Origin: Streptomyces venezuelae
GTDB lineage: Bacteria > Actinomycetota > Actinomycetes > Streptomycetales > Streptomycetaceae
Direction of reading: 5' to 3'
DNA: 64,000 bases
Assembly: GCF_008642295.1 (NCBI RefSeq)
Contig: NZ_CP029190.1
Span: forward strand, 3,517,501-3,581,500
A program made the translations under genes and the position numbers. Shown here piece by piece: positions 7,431 to 16,195 of this stretch (positions are counted from its first letter, which is position 1; each line of letters begins with the position of its first letter). The notes under the pieces are model-generated. The model did not search any database, was not told the origin of the DNA, and saw only the letters and a program-made list of their open reading frames with translations.

Positions 7431-9458
7431 ATGGGTGTTGACGGGCGGGAAGAGCCATTCGGCGGTGGCGTCGGCGGCGAGGCCGGGGCGGGCAGCCTGC
7501 CCGCCCGCCAGGTCCCGGCCCAGCGCGAGGCCGGCAGCGGGGCGACTTCGGCCGAGCTGCCCCCCTCCGACGGCGACCTGATCGCCCGGCTGCGCGGTGG
7601 CGACGACACCGCGTTCGAGGAGTTGTTCCGCCGCCACGCCGAGGCCGTGCGCCGGTACGCGCGGACCTGCTGCCGGGATGCGCACACCGCCGAGGACCTG
7701 ACCGCCGAGGTGTTCGCGCGGACCTTGCAGGCGGTACGCGGCGGAGCCGGTCCCGACCAGGCCGTCCGTGCGTATCTGCTCACCACCGTCCGCAGGGTGG
7801 CCGCCGCATGGACGAAGACGGCCAAACGCGAGCAACTGGTCGATGACTTCGCGGCCTTCGCCGAGCAGGCAGCTGCCGGTGCGGCCGGCGCCGAGGCCGG
7901 GTCCACGCTGTCCGGCGCGGACGTGCGGGCCATGCACCAGGCCGAGCAGTCCCTGGCCGTGCAGGCCTTCCGGAGCCTGCCCGAGCGGTGGCAGGCCGTG
8001 CTGTGGCACACCACCGTCGAGAAGTCCTCGCCGAGCTCGATCGCCCCGCTGTTCGGGCTGACCGCCAATGCGACGGCGGTCCTGGCGAGCCGGGCTCGTG
8101 AAGGCCTCAAGCAGGCCTATCTGCAGGCGCATGTGAGTACGGCGCTCAGCGCGGGCGGGGACTGTGCGCGGTACGCGGACCGGCTGGGCGCCTATGCCCG
8201 GGGCGGGCTGCGGATGCGGGCGGAGCTCGGGCTGCGCAAGCACCTGGAGGAATGCGCCACGTGCCGGCTGGTGGCCGGTGAGCTCAAAGACGTCAACGCG
8301 GCCATTCCGGCCCTGCTTCCGGTCGCGGTCATCGGGTGGTTCGCCGCCGGGTACGCGGGCAAGGCAGCCGGTGTGGTGGCCGGAGGCGCGGTCGCCGCGG
8401 GCGGAGCCGGCGCGGCAGCGGCGGCCACCGCCGGAGCGACGGCCGGAGCGACGGCCGGTGCGGGAGCCGCAGGGGCGACGGGTGCGGCAGCCGGTGCCGG
8501 TGCCGCGGGCGGTGCCGGTGCGGCGGGCGGTGCCGGTGCGGCGGGCTCGGGGGCGGCCGGCGGGGCCGGGGCTTCGGCCGGGTCCGTGGCGGCCTCCGAG
8601 GGGCTCGGCCTGCCCGCCAAGGCCGCGATCGCGGCCGGTCTCGCGGTGGCCGCCGCCGCAGCGGTGGTCTTCGCGTTCGCCGGGGACGAGGTCGAGCCAC
8701 AGGCCGGGGTGCGGCCGGTGCCGAGCGCCGTCGCCCCGGTCCCGGCCGAGCCCGCCCGGCCCGAGCCGGCCCCCAGCCCGCCCGCGGCGGCACCGGACAG
8801 GCCGGCGCCCGTACCGCCTCCGCGGGCCTCACGGCCGCCGGCTCCGTCGGCCCGGCCCAGCACCGCCCCGGCACCTCCGGCGTCGCCCGCCGCACCGGCA
8901 CCCGCGCCGAGCCCGACCCCGCCCCCGAAGCCCGCCCCGCCGAAGCCCACGCCCGGCCCCTCGGCCACGACGACCCCGAAGCCGACGCCCAAGCCGACCC
9001 CGCCGCCCGCACCGGCGCCGCCCGCCGGGTACCGGCTGGCCCGGCTGGACCATGCGGTCTTCGGCGACCACGCCGGCCCCGAGCTGGACACCTGGCGCAG
9101 CAGCTGGGTCTGGCAGCGCTGGGGCCTGCGCATCGACGACCGGCGGTACGAACACGGGATCACGGTCAACTCCCGCTCCCGGGTGGAGATCCGGCTCAAC
9201 CGGCCGTGCAGCACCTTCTCGGCACAGGTCGGCGTGGACGACCTGGCCCTGCCGAGCGACGGCTCCGTGCGGTTCTCCGTCTACGGGGACGGCCGGCGCC
9301 TCTGGAGCTCCCCCGCCCTCGGCGCCGGCGATCCCGCGGTCCCGGTCCGGGTCGGCCTCGCCGGCTCCGGCACCGTGCGCCTGGTGGTCGAACCCGCCGG
9401 ACCGCTCGCCCGGCCGACCCTGGCCTCCTGGGCCGACGCGGTGCTCTCCTGCTCCTGA
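7431..9458 (+). CDS. ECF sigma factor fused to zinc finger, membrane segment and NPCBM-like extracellular domain
   Basis: About 675 residues with an unusual architecture. Sigma-70 region 2 lies at about 48-125 (GDLIARLRGGDDTAFEELFRRHAEAVRRYA; TAEDLTAEVFART). Region 4 lies at about 178-228. A zf-HC2 anti-sigma-like motif (HLEECATC, near residue 270) follows, then one hydrophobic segment, a low-complexity Ala/Gly stretch (about 315-385), a second hydrophobic helix (about 395-420), a long Pro/Ala linker (about 430-535) and a C-terminal domain of about 140 residues resembling NPCBM/NEW2 carbohydrate-binding modules (LARLDHAVFGDHAGPELDTW). Reading: a sigma factor with built-in anti-sigma and an outside-facing sensor. 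The ATG at 7431 has AAGGG eight bases upstream, whereas the ATG at 7407 has none. Domain order is clear; the mechanism is inferred. Confidence 0.85.
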   Translation: MGVDGREEPFGGGVGGEAGAGSLPARQVPAQREAGSGATSAELPPSDGDLIARLRGGDDTAFEELFRRHAEAVRRYARTCCRDAHTAEDLTAEVFARTLQAVRGGAGPDQAVRAYLLTTVRRVAAAWTKTAKREQLVDDFAAFAEQAAAGAAGAEAGSTLSGADVRAMHQAEQSLAVQAFRSLPERWQAVLWHTTVEKSSPSSIAPLFGLTANATAVLASRAREGLKQAYLQAHVSTALSAGGDCARYADRLGAYARGGLRMRAELGLRKHLEECATCRLVAGELKDVNAAIPALLPVAVIGWFAAGYAGKAAGVVAGGAVAAGGAGAAAAATAGATAGATAGAGAAGATGAAAGAGAAGGAGAAGGAGAAGSGAAGGAGASAGSVAASEGLGLPAKAAIAAGLAVAAAAAVVFAFAGDEVEPQAGVRPVPSAVAPVPAEPARPEPAPSPPAAAPDRPAPVPPPRASRPPAPSARPSTAPAPPASPAAPAPAPSPTPPPKPAPPKPTPGPSATTTPKPTPKPTPPPAPAPPAGYRLARLDHAVFGDHAGPELDTWRSSWVWQRWGLRIDDRRYEHGITVNSRSRVEIRLNRPCSTFSAQVGVDDLALPSDGSVRFSVYGDGRRLWSSPALGAGDPAVPVRVGLAGSGTVRLVVEPAGPLARPTLASWADAVLSCS

Positions 9459-9480
9459 GTCCGAGCAGGACCCGGCATCC

Positions 9481-11676
9481 CTACGAGAGGGCCGGGCGGC
9501 GGAGCGGGACTCCGGTGGGGACGGCGCGGCGGCGGGGTGTGGAGGTGCCGGTCCAGCAGGTGCCGCGGCGGGCCAGCAGCCGACGGAGCCACAGCTCCAT
9601 CGACACGAGTTCGGCCAGACCGTCCAGCGGCACCGGCCGGCCCTCCGCCGCATCGGTCAGGGCCTGCTGGACCACCCGTGCGTCCACCAGCCCCGCGTCC
9701 GCGAGGAACGGCGAGGAGAACAGCAGGAGCAGGTCGGGCAGCGCGGCCCGCAGCCCCAGCCGGGTCGCCGTCTCGTTCGGGGCATGTGTGACCGCGCCCC
9801 AGCCCGGCGGGAGTTCGCGGATCCCGGCCGCCGACAGGACCCCGCGCAGGATCGTGGCGCGGGCCCCCGGCTGGACCCGGAGGGACTCCGGGAGGGCGCG
9901 GGCCGCCCGGACCACCTGGTTGTCCAGGAAGGGTGCGTGCAGACGCTGGCTGCGGACCTCCGCCGCCTGCTCGAAGACCCGGTGGTCGGCGGCCTGCCGG
10001 GCCAGCACCGAGCGGGCGCGGGCCTCCCCGGGCCGGATGGAGAGCGGCGGCCGGCCGGCGGCGACCCCCAGCCGGATCGATACTTCCGCCAGTGCCTCCC
10101 CGGTCAGCCAGCGCGCCGCCGGCCCCGGCCGGCACCAGGTGAGGGCGGAGAGCGAGGCGTCCACCGGCCCGCCGGTACCGGCACCGAGCCGGCCCTCCCT
10201 CAGCTGTGCCGCCACCGCCTCCATACCCGTCCGGTAGCTGGTGCGGGCCAGCCTGCGTGCGGCGGAGTACACGGTCAACGGGACCAGCAGAGAGGCCCCT
10301 TCGGCTCCTCCGGCCGCCGCCGCCGACCGGGCCAGGGCGGCCACCGGGCGCAGCAGATGCCGCCGGCGCCGGTCCATCAGCAGGTCGGCCAGCCGGGCCG
10401 GGTGTCCGTCCAGTACCTGGCGGGCGCCGTTGCCGACGAAGTGGTCGGCGGAGCCGGCAGCCAGCCGGCGCCGTTCGCGGGCGGCCACGACCAGGGAGGG
10501 GCCGGGCTCGTCGGTCAGCGGACCGTCGAGTTCGGCGTACGGGAGGGCTTCCGCGGCGGCGGCGACCACCACGTGGTGCAGCCGCGGGTCGGCGGCGATC
10601 GCCCGGGCCCGCTCCAGTTCGTCCTCCCGCCCCTGCGGGGTGGCGAGGTCGTTGAAGGTGACGGCCAGCAGGCGCTCGCCGGCCGCCGTGGCCCCGAGCC
10701 CGGGCAGGGTGCCGGGAGTGCCGGGAAGGCCGGCGGCGAGCAGTGCCAGGGTCGCGGAGGCGCTGCCTCCGGAGAGGTCGGCGCCGATACCGGGGACCGG
10801 CGCGGGTGCCCCGCGGGCCGCCCGGCGGTCGGCGGGGCCCATGCCGGGAACCGGCCCCGGATCGTAGGGAAGGCTGTCGGGAGCATGGCGGGGGGCCGTG
10901 AGCCGGGCGCGCACCGCGTCGACGAGTGCTTCCCGTACGCCCTCCACCGCCCGCTCGGCCGTGGTCTCCGGCGCGGCCACGGCGAGGGAGGCCACCGGTT
11001 CGTAGCCGGTGATCTCGCGGGAGCCTTCGCGCAGGATGAGCGCATGGCCCGGCGGGATCCGCCGGACTCCCGTGTACGGTGTGCCGTCGCCCAGTGCCTC
11101 CGGGCTGTCGGGGCAGGCCAGCAGGGCTGCGAGGTGGCCGATGTCGAGCTGGGCCTCGATCAGGTCGGCGAGCGGCAGCGCGGCCGTGGCGTACGCCGTA
11201 CCGCCCGCCCAGGGCGTGTAGAAGACGGGCCGGGCTCCGGCGAGGTCGCCGAGGACGGTGATCCTGCGGCCGGTCTGCACCACGGCGGTGTAACTGCCGG
11301 GCCAGGAGGTCAGATGGCGCAGGGCGCCGCCGCGGGCCGCGTAGAGGGCCTGGCGGAGTTCGGCGTCGCCGGCCCCGCAGCAGCCCAGGACGGCGAGCCG
11401 GGTGAAGGGGTCGGCGGGATCGGCGGTGACGGTGCGGATTTCGTCCGGGCGCCAGTCGCCGACGGCCCACAGCGGGTCGGGGTCGCCCCAGATCAGCTGG
11501 GCTCCCACGGGGTGGACGGTGCGCTCGGCGTCCTCGGCCGGGTCGTCGGGGTGCGCGGCGTCCGCGAGACCTCCGCGCAGGACACCGTCATGGCCGGAGC
11601 CGGAGCCGGGGCCGGCGACCCGGCCCGCCGTGCCGAAACTCGCGGCGATACTGCTCCACCCCACCAACCAGCGCAT
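9481..11676 (-). CDS. Asparagine-synthase-related protein (lasso-cyclase-like, orphan)
   Basis: About 731 residues starting MRWLVGWSS behind a strong GGAGG five bases from the ATG. The N-terminal ~200 residues resemble the glutamine amidotransferase half of AsnB (LLGDLAGARPVFYTPW) but lack the catalytic Cys2. The C-terminal half has an ATP-pyrophosphatase-like motif GADLSGGSASATLALLAAG (about 285-303), a variant of the canonical SGGxDS, and AsnB-like segments (HAPFLDNQVVRAA; ADHFVGNGA). This combination is typical of amidotransferase homologues repurposed for amide or lactam formation, such as lasso-peptide cyclases. No PqqD-like or transglutaminase-like maturation partner, nor an obvious precursor peptide, is adjacent. 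The function is therefore not assigned beyond probable ATP-dependent amide formation. Confidence 0.75.
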   Translation of the reverse strand: MRWLVGWSSIAASFGTAGRVAGPGSGSGHDGVLRGGLADAAHPDDPAEDAERTVHPVGAQLIWGDPDPLWAVGDWRPDEIRTVTADPADPFTRLAVLGCCGAGDAELRQALYAARGGALRHLTSWPGSYTAVVQTGRRITVLGDLAGARPVFYTPWAGGTAYATAALPLADLIEAQLDIGHLAALLACPDSPEALGDGTPYTGVRRIPPGHALILREGSREITGYEPVASLAVAAPETTAERAVEGVREALVDAVRARLTAPRHAPDSLPYDPGPVPGMGPADRRAARGAPAPVPGIGADLSGGSASATLALLAAGLPGTPGTLPGLGATAAGERLLAVTFNDLATPQGREDELERARAIAADPRLHHVVVAAAAEALPYAELDGPLTDEPGPSLVVAARERRRLAAGSADHFVGNGARQVLDGHPARLADLLMDRRRRHLLRPVAALARSAAAAGGAEGASLLVPLTVYSAARRLARTSYRTGMEAVAAQLREGRLGAGTGGPVDASLSALTWCRPGPAARWLTGEALAEVSIRLGVAAGRPPLSIRPGEARARSVLARQAADHRVFEQAAEVRSQRLHAPFLDNQVVRAARALPESLRVQPGARATILRGVLSAAGIRELPPGWGAVTHAPNETATRLGLRAALPDLLLLFSSPFLADAGLVDARVVQQALTDAAEGRPVPLDGLAELVSMELWLRRLLARRGTCWTGTSTPRRRAVPTGVPLRRPALS

Positions 11677-12307
11677 CGCCGCCTCCCCGCTACCAGCATT
11701 GTGGCCACCTGTGGGTCGGGGTCCATGCTGCCACGAGACGGGCGTGCGGGAGTCGCCAAGGGGGGCGCTCGAGTAAACGAACACGCCCCCGCCCTGCGGT
11801 GTTTGGCGTTCCGTTCCCAGCGCACCGGCGTGCCCCATAGGCCTGTTTCGGCCATTCTTCGGCCGCCCAGGGGTGAAGCGCGCGGGTGCGGCCCGGGGGG
11901 CGCGGTCCGCCCCCCGGACCGGTCCGCCACCCGCGGGGATTGAGGCGGCGGTGTCCCCCGGCCCGCCGGATCCACGCAGCGGGCCGACCCACGCACCGCA
12001 CATCGAATCGCCGGGCCCCGGGCCGGGCCAGAGCGCACACGGAGGCGCACGGCCACACGACCGGAGCACGGCCCGACCCGTGCGCCCCGGGCCGGACTGT
12101 GCACACGGACAACAATCCCGCCATACGGAAGTCGGGGCCTTAACGCTTGGGATGCGGGGAACTACGCTGGGTTTACGAATGCCGGGCGCCTATGCCCGGT
12201 GGCCGACTGTATGACCGTACGTGTGCAGGTGTATCGGGTGTTCGGTGCGTGTTTGGTGCGTTTCTTGCGTTCTTGCGTTCTGCGTTCCGCGTGACGAGGG
12301 GTGGCGC
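11677..12307. other. Long divergent intergenic region before the ORF1590 homologue
   Basis: About 630 bp separate the asparagine-synthase-like gene (minus) and the ORF1590 homologue (plus). Frames that cross it are Arg/Pro/Gly-rich and look non-coding. The right end (about 12210-12300) is noticeably T-rich on the plus strand (repeated gcgtttcttgcgttcttgcg-like runs), suggesting a promoter or 5' untranslated leader. I see no convincing lasso precursor peptide in it, but one shorter than about 50 codons could escape reading by eye. Confidence 0.5.
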
Positions 12308-13936
12308 ATGTCCAGGGAGCTCCGCGAGCCCAACGAGAAGCTCGGCGCCGTCCTCGCCCTCGCCGGCATCAGCAACGCCGGTCTGGCCCGGCGGGTCAAC
12401 GACCTCGGCGCCCAACGGGGGCTGACCCTCCGCTACGACAAGACCTCGGTGGCCCGGTGGGTGTCGAAGGGCATGGTGCCGCAGGGTGCCGCGCCGCACC
12501 TCATCGCCGCCGCCATCGGCGCCAAGCTGGGCCGCCCGGTACCGCTGCACGAGATCGGACTGGCCGATGCGGACCCGGCGCCCGAGGTGGGTCTAGGCTT
12601 CCCCCGCGATGTGGGCGCGGCCGTGCGCTCGGCCACCGATCTGTACCGGCTGGACCTGGCGGGGCGGCGCGGCGGCGGCGGGATCTGGCAGTCGCTGGCC
12701 GGGTCCTTCTCCGTGGCGGCATACGCGACGCCCGCGGCGCGCTGGCTGATATCGCCGGCCGACAGCTCGGTGGCGCGTGAGGCGGCTCCGCCATCCGGCG
12801 CTGCCGCCGGCCATGCCGCTGCTGTTGCCGTGTCCACATCGCCACCGCCGTCGCCCGCGTCGTCGCCGACTTCCGTGCCGACCTCCGTGCCGACCTCCGT
12901 TGTGCCCTCGCAGCCGGGAACCGAAACGCACCGGTCCCCCGCAGCGTTGCACCCTGCACCGCTGCACCCTGCCCCAGCCCCTGCGCCGCCCGCGCCGCGG
13001 CGCTCCGACCTCTCGCCCCAGCGGGTCGGCCACAGCGATGTGGCCAAGCTCCGCGAGGCCGCCGAGGACGCCCGCCGCTGGGACTCCAAGTACGGCGGCG
13101 GGGACTGGCGTTCCTCGATGGTGCCGGAGTGCCTGCGGGTGGACGCGGCCCCGCTGCTGCTCGGCTCGTACAGCGACGAGGTGGGCCGGGCGCTGTTCGG
13201 GGCCACCGCCGAACTGACCCGGCTGGCCGGATGGATGGCCTTCGACACCGGCCAGCAGGAGGCCGCCCAGCGGTACTACATCCAGGCGCTGCGGCTGGCT
13301 CGCGCGGCGGCCGACGTACCGCTCGGCGGGTACGTACTGGCGTCCATGTCCCTGCAGGCCACCTACCGCGAGTTCGCGGACGAGGGGGTGGACCTGGCGC
13401 AGGCGGCCGTGGAGCGCAACCGCGGCCTGGCCACGGCCCGCACCATGAGCTTCTTCCGGCTGGTCGAGGCGCGGGCGCACGCGAAGGCGGGCGACTCGCA
13501 GGCGGCCGGGGCGGCCCTGCGCGCGGCGGAGGGCTGGCTGGAGCGGTCGCGGGAGGGGGACCCTGACCCCAGCTGGCTCGGCTTCTACTCCTACGACCGG
13601 TTCGCGGCGGATGCCGCGGAATGCTACCGGGATCTCAAACTGCCCCGGCAGGTACGGCGGTTCACCGAGCAGGCGCTGTCCCGGCCGACCGAGGAGTACG
13701 TACGCTCGCACGGCCTGCGCCTGGTGGTCAGCGCGGTAGCCGAGCTGGAGTCGGGCAATCTCGACGCGGCCTGCGCGGCCGGTACCCGGGCGGTGGAGGT
13801 GGCGGGCCGGATCTCCTCCGCCCGCACCACCGAGTACGTACGGGACCTGCTGCACCGGCTGGAACCGTACGGGGACGAGCCGCGCGTCGCCGAGCTGCGG
13901 GAACGGGCCCGGCCGCTGCTGGTCACCCCGGCCTGA
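12308..13936 (+). CDS. Sporulation-associated regulator, ORF1590/SCO4114-like
   Basis: About 542 residues. The N-terminus (about 1-80: [24 protein letters not shown], then [20 protein letters not shown]) is an XRE-like DNA-binding domain. A Pro/Ser/Thr/Ala-rich linker (about 165-265) includes a TSVP repeat. The C-terminal ~270 residues are helical repeats of TPR type ([34 protein letters not shown]). This arrangement and the N-terminal sequence match the streptomycete sporulation protein first described as ORF1590 in S. griseus. The start has GAGGGG six bases upstream of the ATG. It is followed 82 bp later by an FAD oxidase on the same strand. It probably acts in aerial hypha septation; direct targets are unknown. 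Confidence 0.82.
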   Translation: MSRELREPNEKLGAVLALAGISNAGLARRVNDLGAQRGLTLRYDKTSVARWVSKGMVPQGAAPHLIAAAIGAKLGRPVPLHEIGLADADPAPEVGLGFPRDVGAAVRSATDLYRLDLAGRRGGGGIWQSLAGSFSVAAYATPAARWLISPADSSVAREAAPPSGAAAGHAAAVAVSTSPPPSPASSPTSVPTSVPTSVVPSQPGTETHRSPAALHPAPLHPAPAPAPPAPRRSDLSPQRVGHSDVAKLREAAEDARRWDSKYGGGDWRSSMVPECLRVDAAPLLLGSYSDEVGRALFGATAELTRLAGWMAFDTGQQEAAQRYYIQALRLARAAADVPLGGYVLASMSLQATYREFADEGVDLAQAAVERNRGLATARTMSFFRLVEARAHAKAGDSQAAGAALRAAEGWLERSREGDPDPSWLGFYSYDRFAADAAECYRDLKLPRQVRRFTEQALSRPTEEYVRSHGLRLVVSAVAELESGNLDAACAAGTRAVEVAGRISSARTTEYVRDLLHRLEPYGDEPRVAELRERARPLLVTPA

Positions 13937-14017
13937 GACCGGTTTCGGCCGGTCAGGCGCCTCCCCGGCGCTTGGCTGTCAGTGCCACGGTGCAGTATCT
14001 GGGGTGGAGGTGGATGC

Positions 14018-15214
14018 GTGGGTAGCCTGGACTGCGATGTGCTGGTGATCGGCGGCGGGATCGTCGGCCTGTCGACCGCCCATGCCCTGTCCCTGCTCGC
14101 TCCGGGGACGCGGGTGGTGGTGCTGGAGAAGGAGCCCGGCCCGGCCCGGCACCAGACGGGCCGCAACAGCGGGGTGATCCACAGCGGGATCTACTACCGG
14201 CCCGGCTCCCTGAAGGCCCGCTTCGCGGTGCGCGGGGCGTCCGAGATGGTCAAGTTCTGCTCGGAACACGGCATTCGGCATGAGGTGACCGGGAAGCTGA
14301 TCGTCGCCACCGAGCGCTCGGAGCTGCCCCGGCTGCATGCACTGATCCAGCGCGGCCGGGAGAACGGCATCCCGGTGCGGGAGCTCGGCCCGGCCCAGAT
14401 CTCCGAGTACGAGCCGGAGGTGCAGGGACTGGCCGCGATCCACGTCGGCACCACCGGCATCGTGGACTACGGGCAGGTGGCGGAGCGGCTGGCCGAGGCC
14501 TCGGGCGCGCAGGTGCTGTACGGGGAGCGGGTGGAGCTGATCTCGCGCCGGCCGTCCGCGGTCGCGGTCCGTACTTCCAGCGGGCTGGTGGTCAGAGCGG
14601 GGGCCCTGGTCAACTGCGCGGGCCTGCAGTGCGACCGGGTGGCCCGGCTGGCGGGCGACGACCCGGGCATGCGGATCATCCCGTTCCGTGGTGAGTACTA
14701 CGACCTCGCGCGCCCCTGGCTGGTCCGGGGCCTGGTCTACCCGGTCCCCGATCCCGCCTTCCCCTTCCTGGGTGTGCACCTCACCCGGGGGATCGGCGGC
14801 GGCGTCCATGTCGGGCCGAACGCGGTCCCGGCGCTGGCCCGCGAGGGGTACGGCTGGTCCGTGGTCCGGCCGCGGGAGATCGCGGCCGAGCTGGCCTGGC
14901 CGGGCACCTGGGCGATCGCCCGCCGCCACTGGCGGTACGGAGCCGGGGAGATCCACCGCTCGCTGTCGAAGCGGGCCTTCACCGAGGCGGTGCGCCGCCT
15001 GCTGCCCGCGGCCACCGAGGCGGACCTGCACCCGGCCCCGGCCGGTGTCCGCGCCCAGGCGGTGTTGCGGGACGGCACCCTGGTGGACGATTTCCTGATC
15101 CGCGAGGCCCCGCGCACGGTCCATGTGCTGAACGCCCCCTCGCCCGCGGCGACGGCCTCGCTCCCGATCGGCCGCGAGGTGGCCCGCCGGGCGCTGGCCG
15201 CCCTGCGGGCCTGA
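14018..15214 (+). CDS. lhgO: L-2-hydroxyglutarate oxidase-like FAD enzyme
   Basis: About 398 residues. The N-terminal FAD fold reads DVLVIGGGIVGLSTAHAL (about 6-23). The LhgO family signature RNSGVIHSGIYYRPGSLKARF lies at about 48-68. Later come VNCAGLQCDRVARLAG and the C-terminal GVRAQAVLRDG, both typical of LhgO/YgaF. The enzyme oxidises L-2-hydroxyglutarate to 2-oxoglutarate, feeding electrons to the membrane quinone pool or oxygen. GTG at 14018 is chosen because GGAGG lies seven bases upstream; the frame is open further 5' but without a ribosome-binding site. The next gene, trmB, is 61 bp downstream and may be co-transcribed. Confidence 0.88.
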   Translation: MGSLDCDVLVIGGGIVGLSTAHALSLLAPGTRVVVLEKEPGPARHQTGRNSGVIHSGIYYRPGSLKARFAVRGASEMVKFCSEHGIRHEVTGKLIVATERSELPRLHALIQRGRENGIPVRELGPAQISEYEPEVQGLAAIHVGTTGIVDYGQVAERLAEASGAQVLYGERVELISRRPSAVAVRTSSGLVVRAGALVNCAGLQCDRVARLAGDDPGMRIIPFRGEYYDLARPWLVRGLVYPVPDPAFPFLGVHLTRGIGGGVHVGPNAVPALAREGYGWSVVRPREIAAELAWPGTWAIARRHWRYGAGEIHRSLSKRAFTEAVRRLLPAATEADLHPAPAGVRAQAVLRDGTLVDDFLIREAPRTVHVLNAPSPAATASLPIGREVARRALAALRA

Positions 15215-15275
15215 CCGGCGCACGGGGCTGACCGGCGCGCGCCGGTCCGGGGGCCGACCGTAGAATCGACACACT

Positions 15276-16118
15276 GTGTCTGAGTCCATGAACCCGCACC
15301 CCAGCGCCACCCCCGAGGCCGACGTCGACGTCGCCGAGCTTGCCGTGGCGGCGCCGGAAGCGCCCCCGTACACGCCGCCCCGCTGGCGCACCGAGTCGCG
15401 GTTCGGCCCCGAGGGCCCCGCGCCCGACCCGGCCGGATCGCACCACGAGCGGCGCATCCGCAGCTTCCAGCCGCGCCGCAGCCGGGTGACCACCGGGCAG
15501 GAGGACGCCCTGCGGCGGCTCTGGGGCACCTGGGGCCTGGACATCGACGGGCACCAGGTCATCGACCTCGACCGGCTCTTCGACGGACTGCCGGTGGTCC
15601 TGGAGATCGGCTTCGGCATGGGCGAGGCCACGGCCCAGATGGCCGCCGAGGACCCGGGGACCGGGATCCTCGCGGCCGATGTGCACACCCCGGGCCAGGG
15701 AAACCTGCTCGCCCTCGCCGAGCGCAACGGACTGACCAACGTCCGGGTCGCCAACGGCGATGCGATCATCCTGCTCCGCGAGATGCTGCCGGCCGCCTCG
15801 CTCGCCGGGATGCGCGTGTACTTCCCGGACCCGTGGCCCAAGAAGCGCCACCACAAGCGCCGGCTGATCCAGCCCGAGTTCCTCACCCTGGCCGCGACCC
15901 GCCTCGCGCCCGGTGCGGTCCTGCACTGCGCCACCGACTGGGAGCCGTATGCCGAGCAGATGCTCGAAGTGCTCAGCGCCCACCCCGACTTCGAGAACAC
16001 CCAGGAAGACGGCGGGTTCGCGGCGCGCCCGGCGTTCCGGCCGCTGACCCGGTTCGAGGGGCAGGGCCTGGACAAGGGCCACCTTGTACACGACCTGCTG
16101 TTCCGGCGCACCGGTTAG
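15276..16118 (+). CDS. trmB: tRNA (guanine-46-N7)-methyltransferase
   Basis: A 280-residue protein with the class I SAM-binding motif EIGFGMGEATAQMA (about 110-123) and the TrmB hallmark YFPDPWPKKRHHKRR (about 184-198) that recognises tRNA and positions the target base. It methylates G46 in the tRNA variable loop. The N-terminal ~70 residues are a Pro/Glu-rich extension common in actinobacterial TrmB. The start is a GTG at 15276; an in-frame ATG at 15288 is an alternative, and neither has a strong ribosome-binding site. It precedes the PrsW gene by 77 bp on the same strand. Confidence 0.93.
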   Translation: MSESMNPHPSATPEADVDVAELAVAAPEAPPYTPPRWRTESRFGPEGPAPDPAGSHHERRIRSFQPRRSRVTTGQEDALRRLWGTWGLDIDGHQVIDLDRLFDGLPVVLEIGFGMGEATAQMAAEDPGTGILAADVHTPGQGNLLALAERNGLTNVRVANGDAIILLREMLPAASLAGMRVYFPDPWPKKRHHKRRLIQPEFLTLAATRLAPGAVLHCATDWEPYAEQMLEVLSAHPDFENTQEDGGFAARPAFRPLTRFEGQGLDKGHLVHDLLFRRTG

Positions 16119-16195
16119 TCCTCGAAGCCACCGGGAACGGGCGAAAACCGGGGAACGTCACAGCCTGTGTCGGACCCGCTCGCTACTGTGATGGA

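Noticed and set aside
8164..11943. Very long plus-strand open frame (1259 codons) crossing two annotated genes
   Set aside because: Its translation is Arg/Pro/Gly noise typical of the wrong frame in high-GC DNA; the sigma factor and the asparagine-synthase-like gene explain the region with recognisable domains.
11493..12124. Possible lasso or other precursor peptide upstream of the asparagine-synthase-like gene
   Set aside because: Minus-strand frames here are Arg/Gly/Pro-rich, lack a leader/core layout with a ring-forming Gly or Cys followed by Asp/Glu at position 7-9, and have no ribosome-binding site.
13937..13954. Terminator between the ORF1590 homologue and the FAD oxidase
   Set aside because: The GACCGG/CCGGTC stem is only 6 bp and the next gene on the same strand follows at once; too weak to call.
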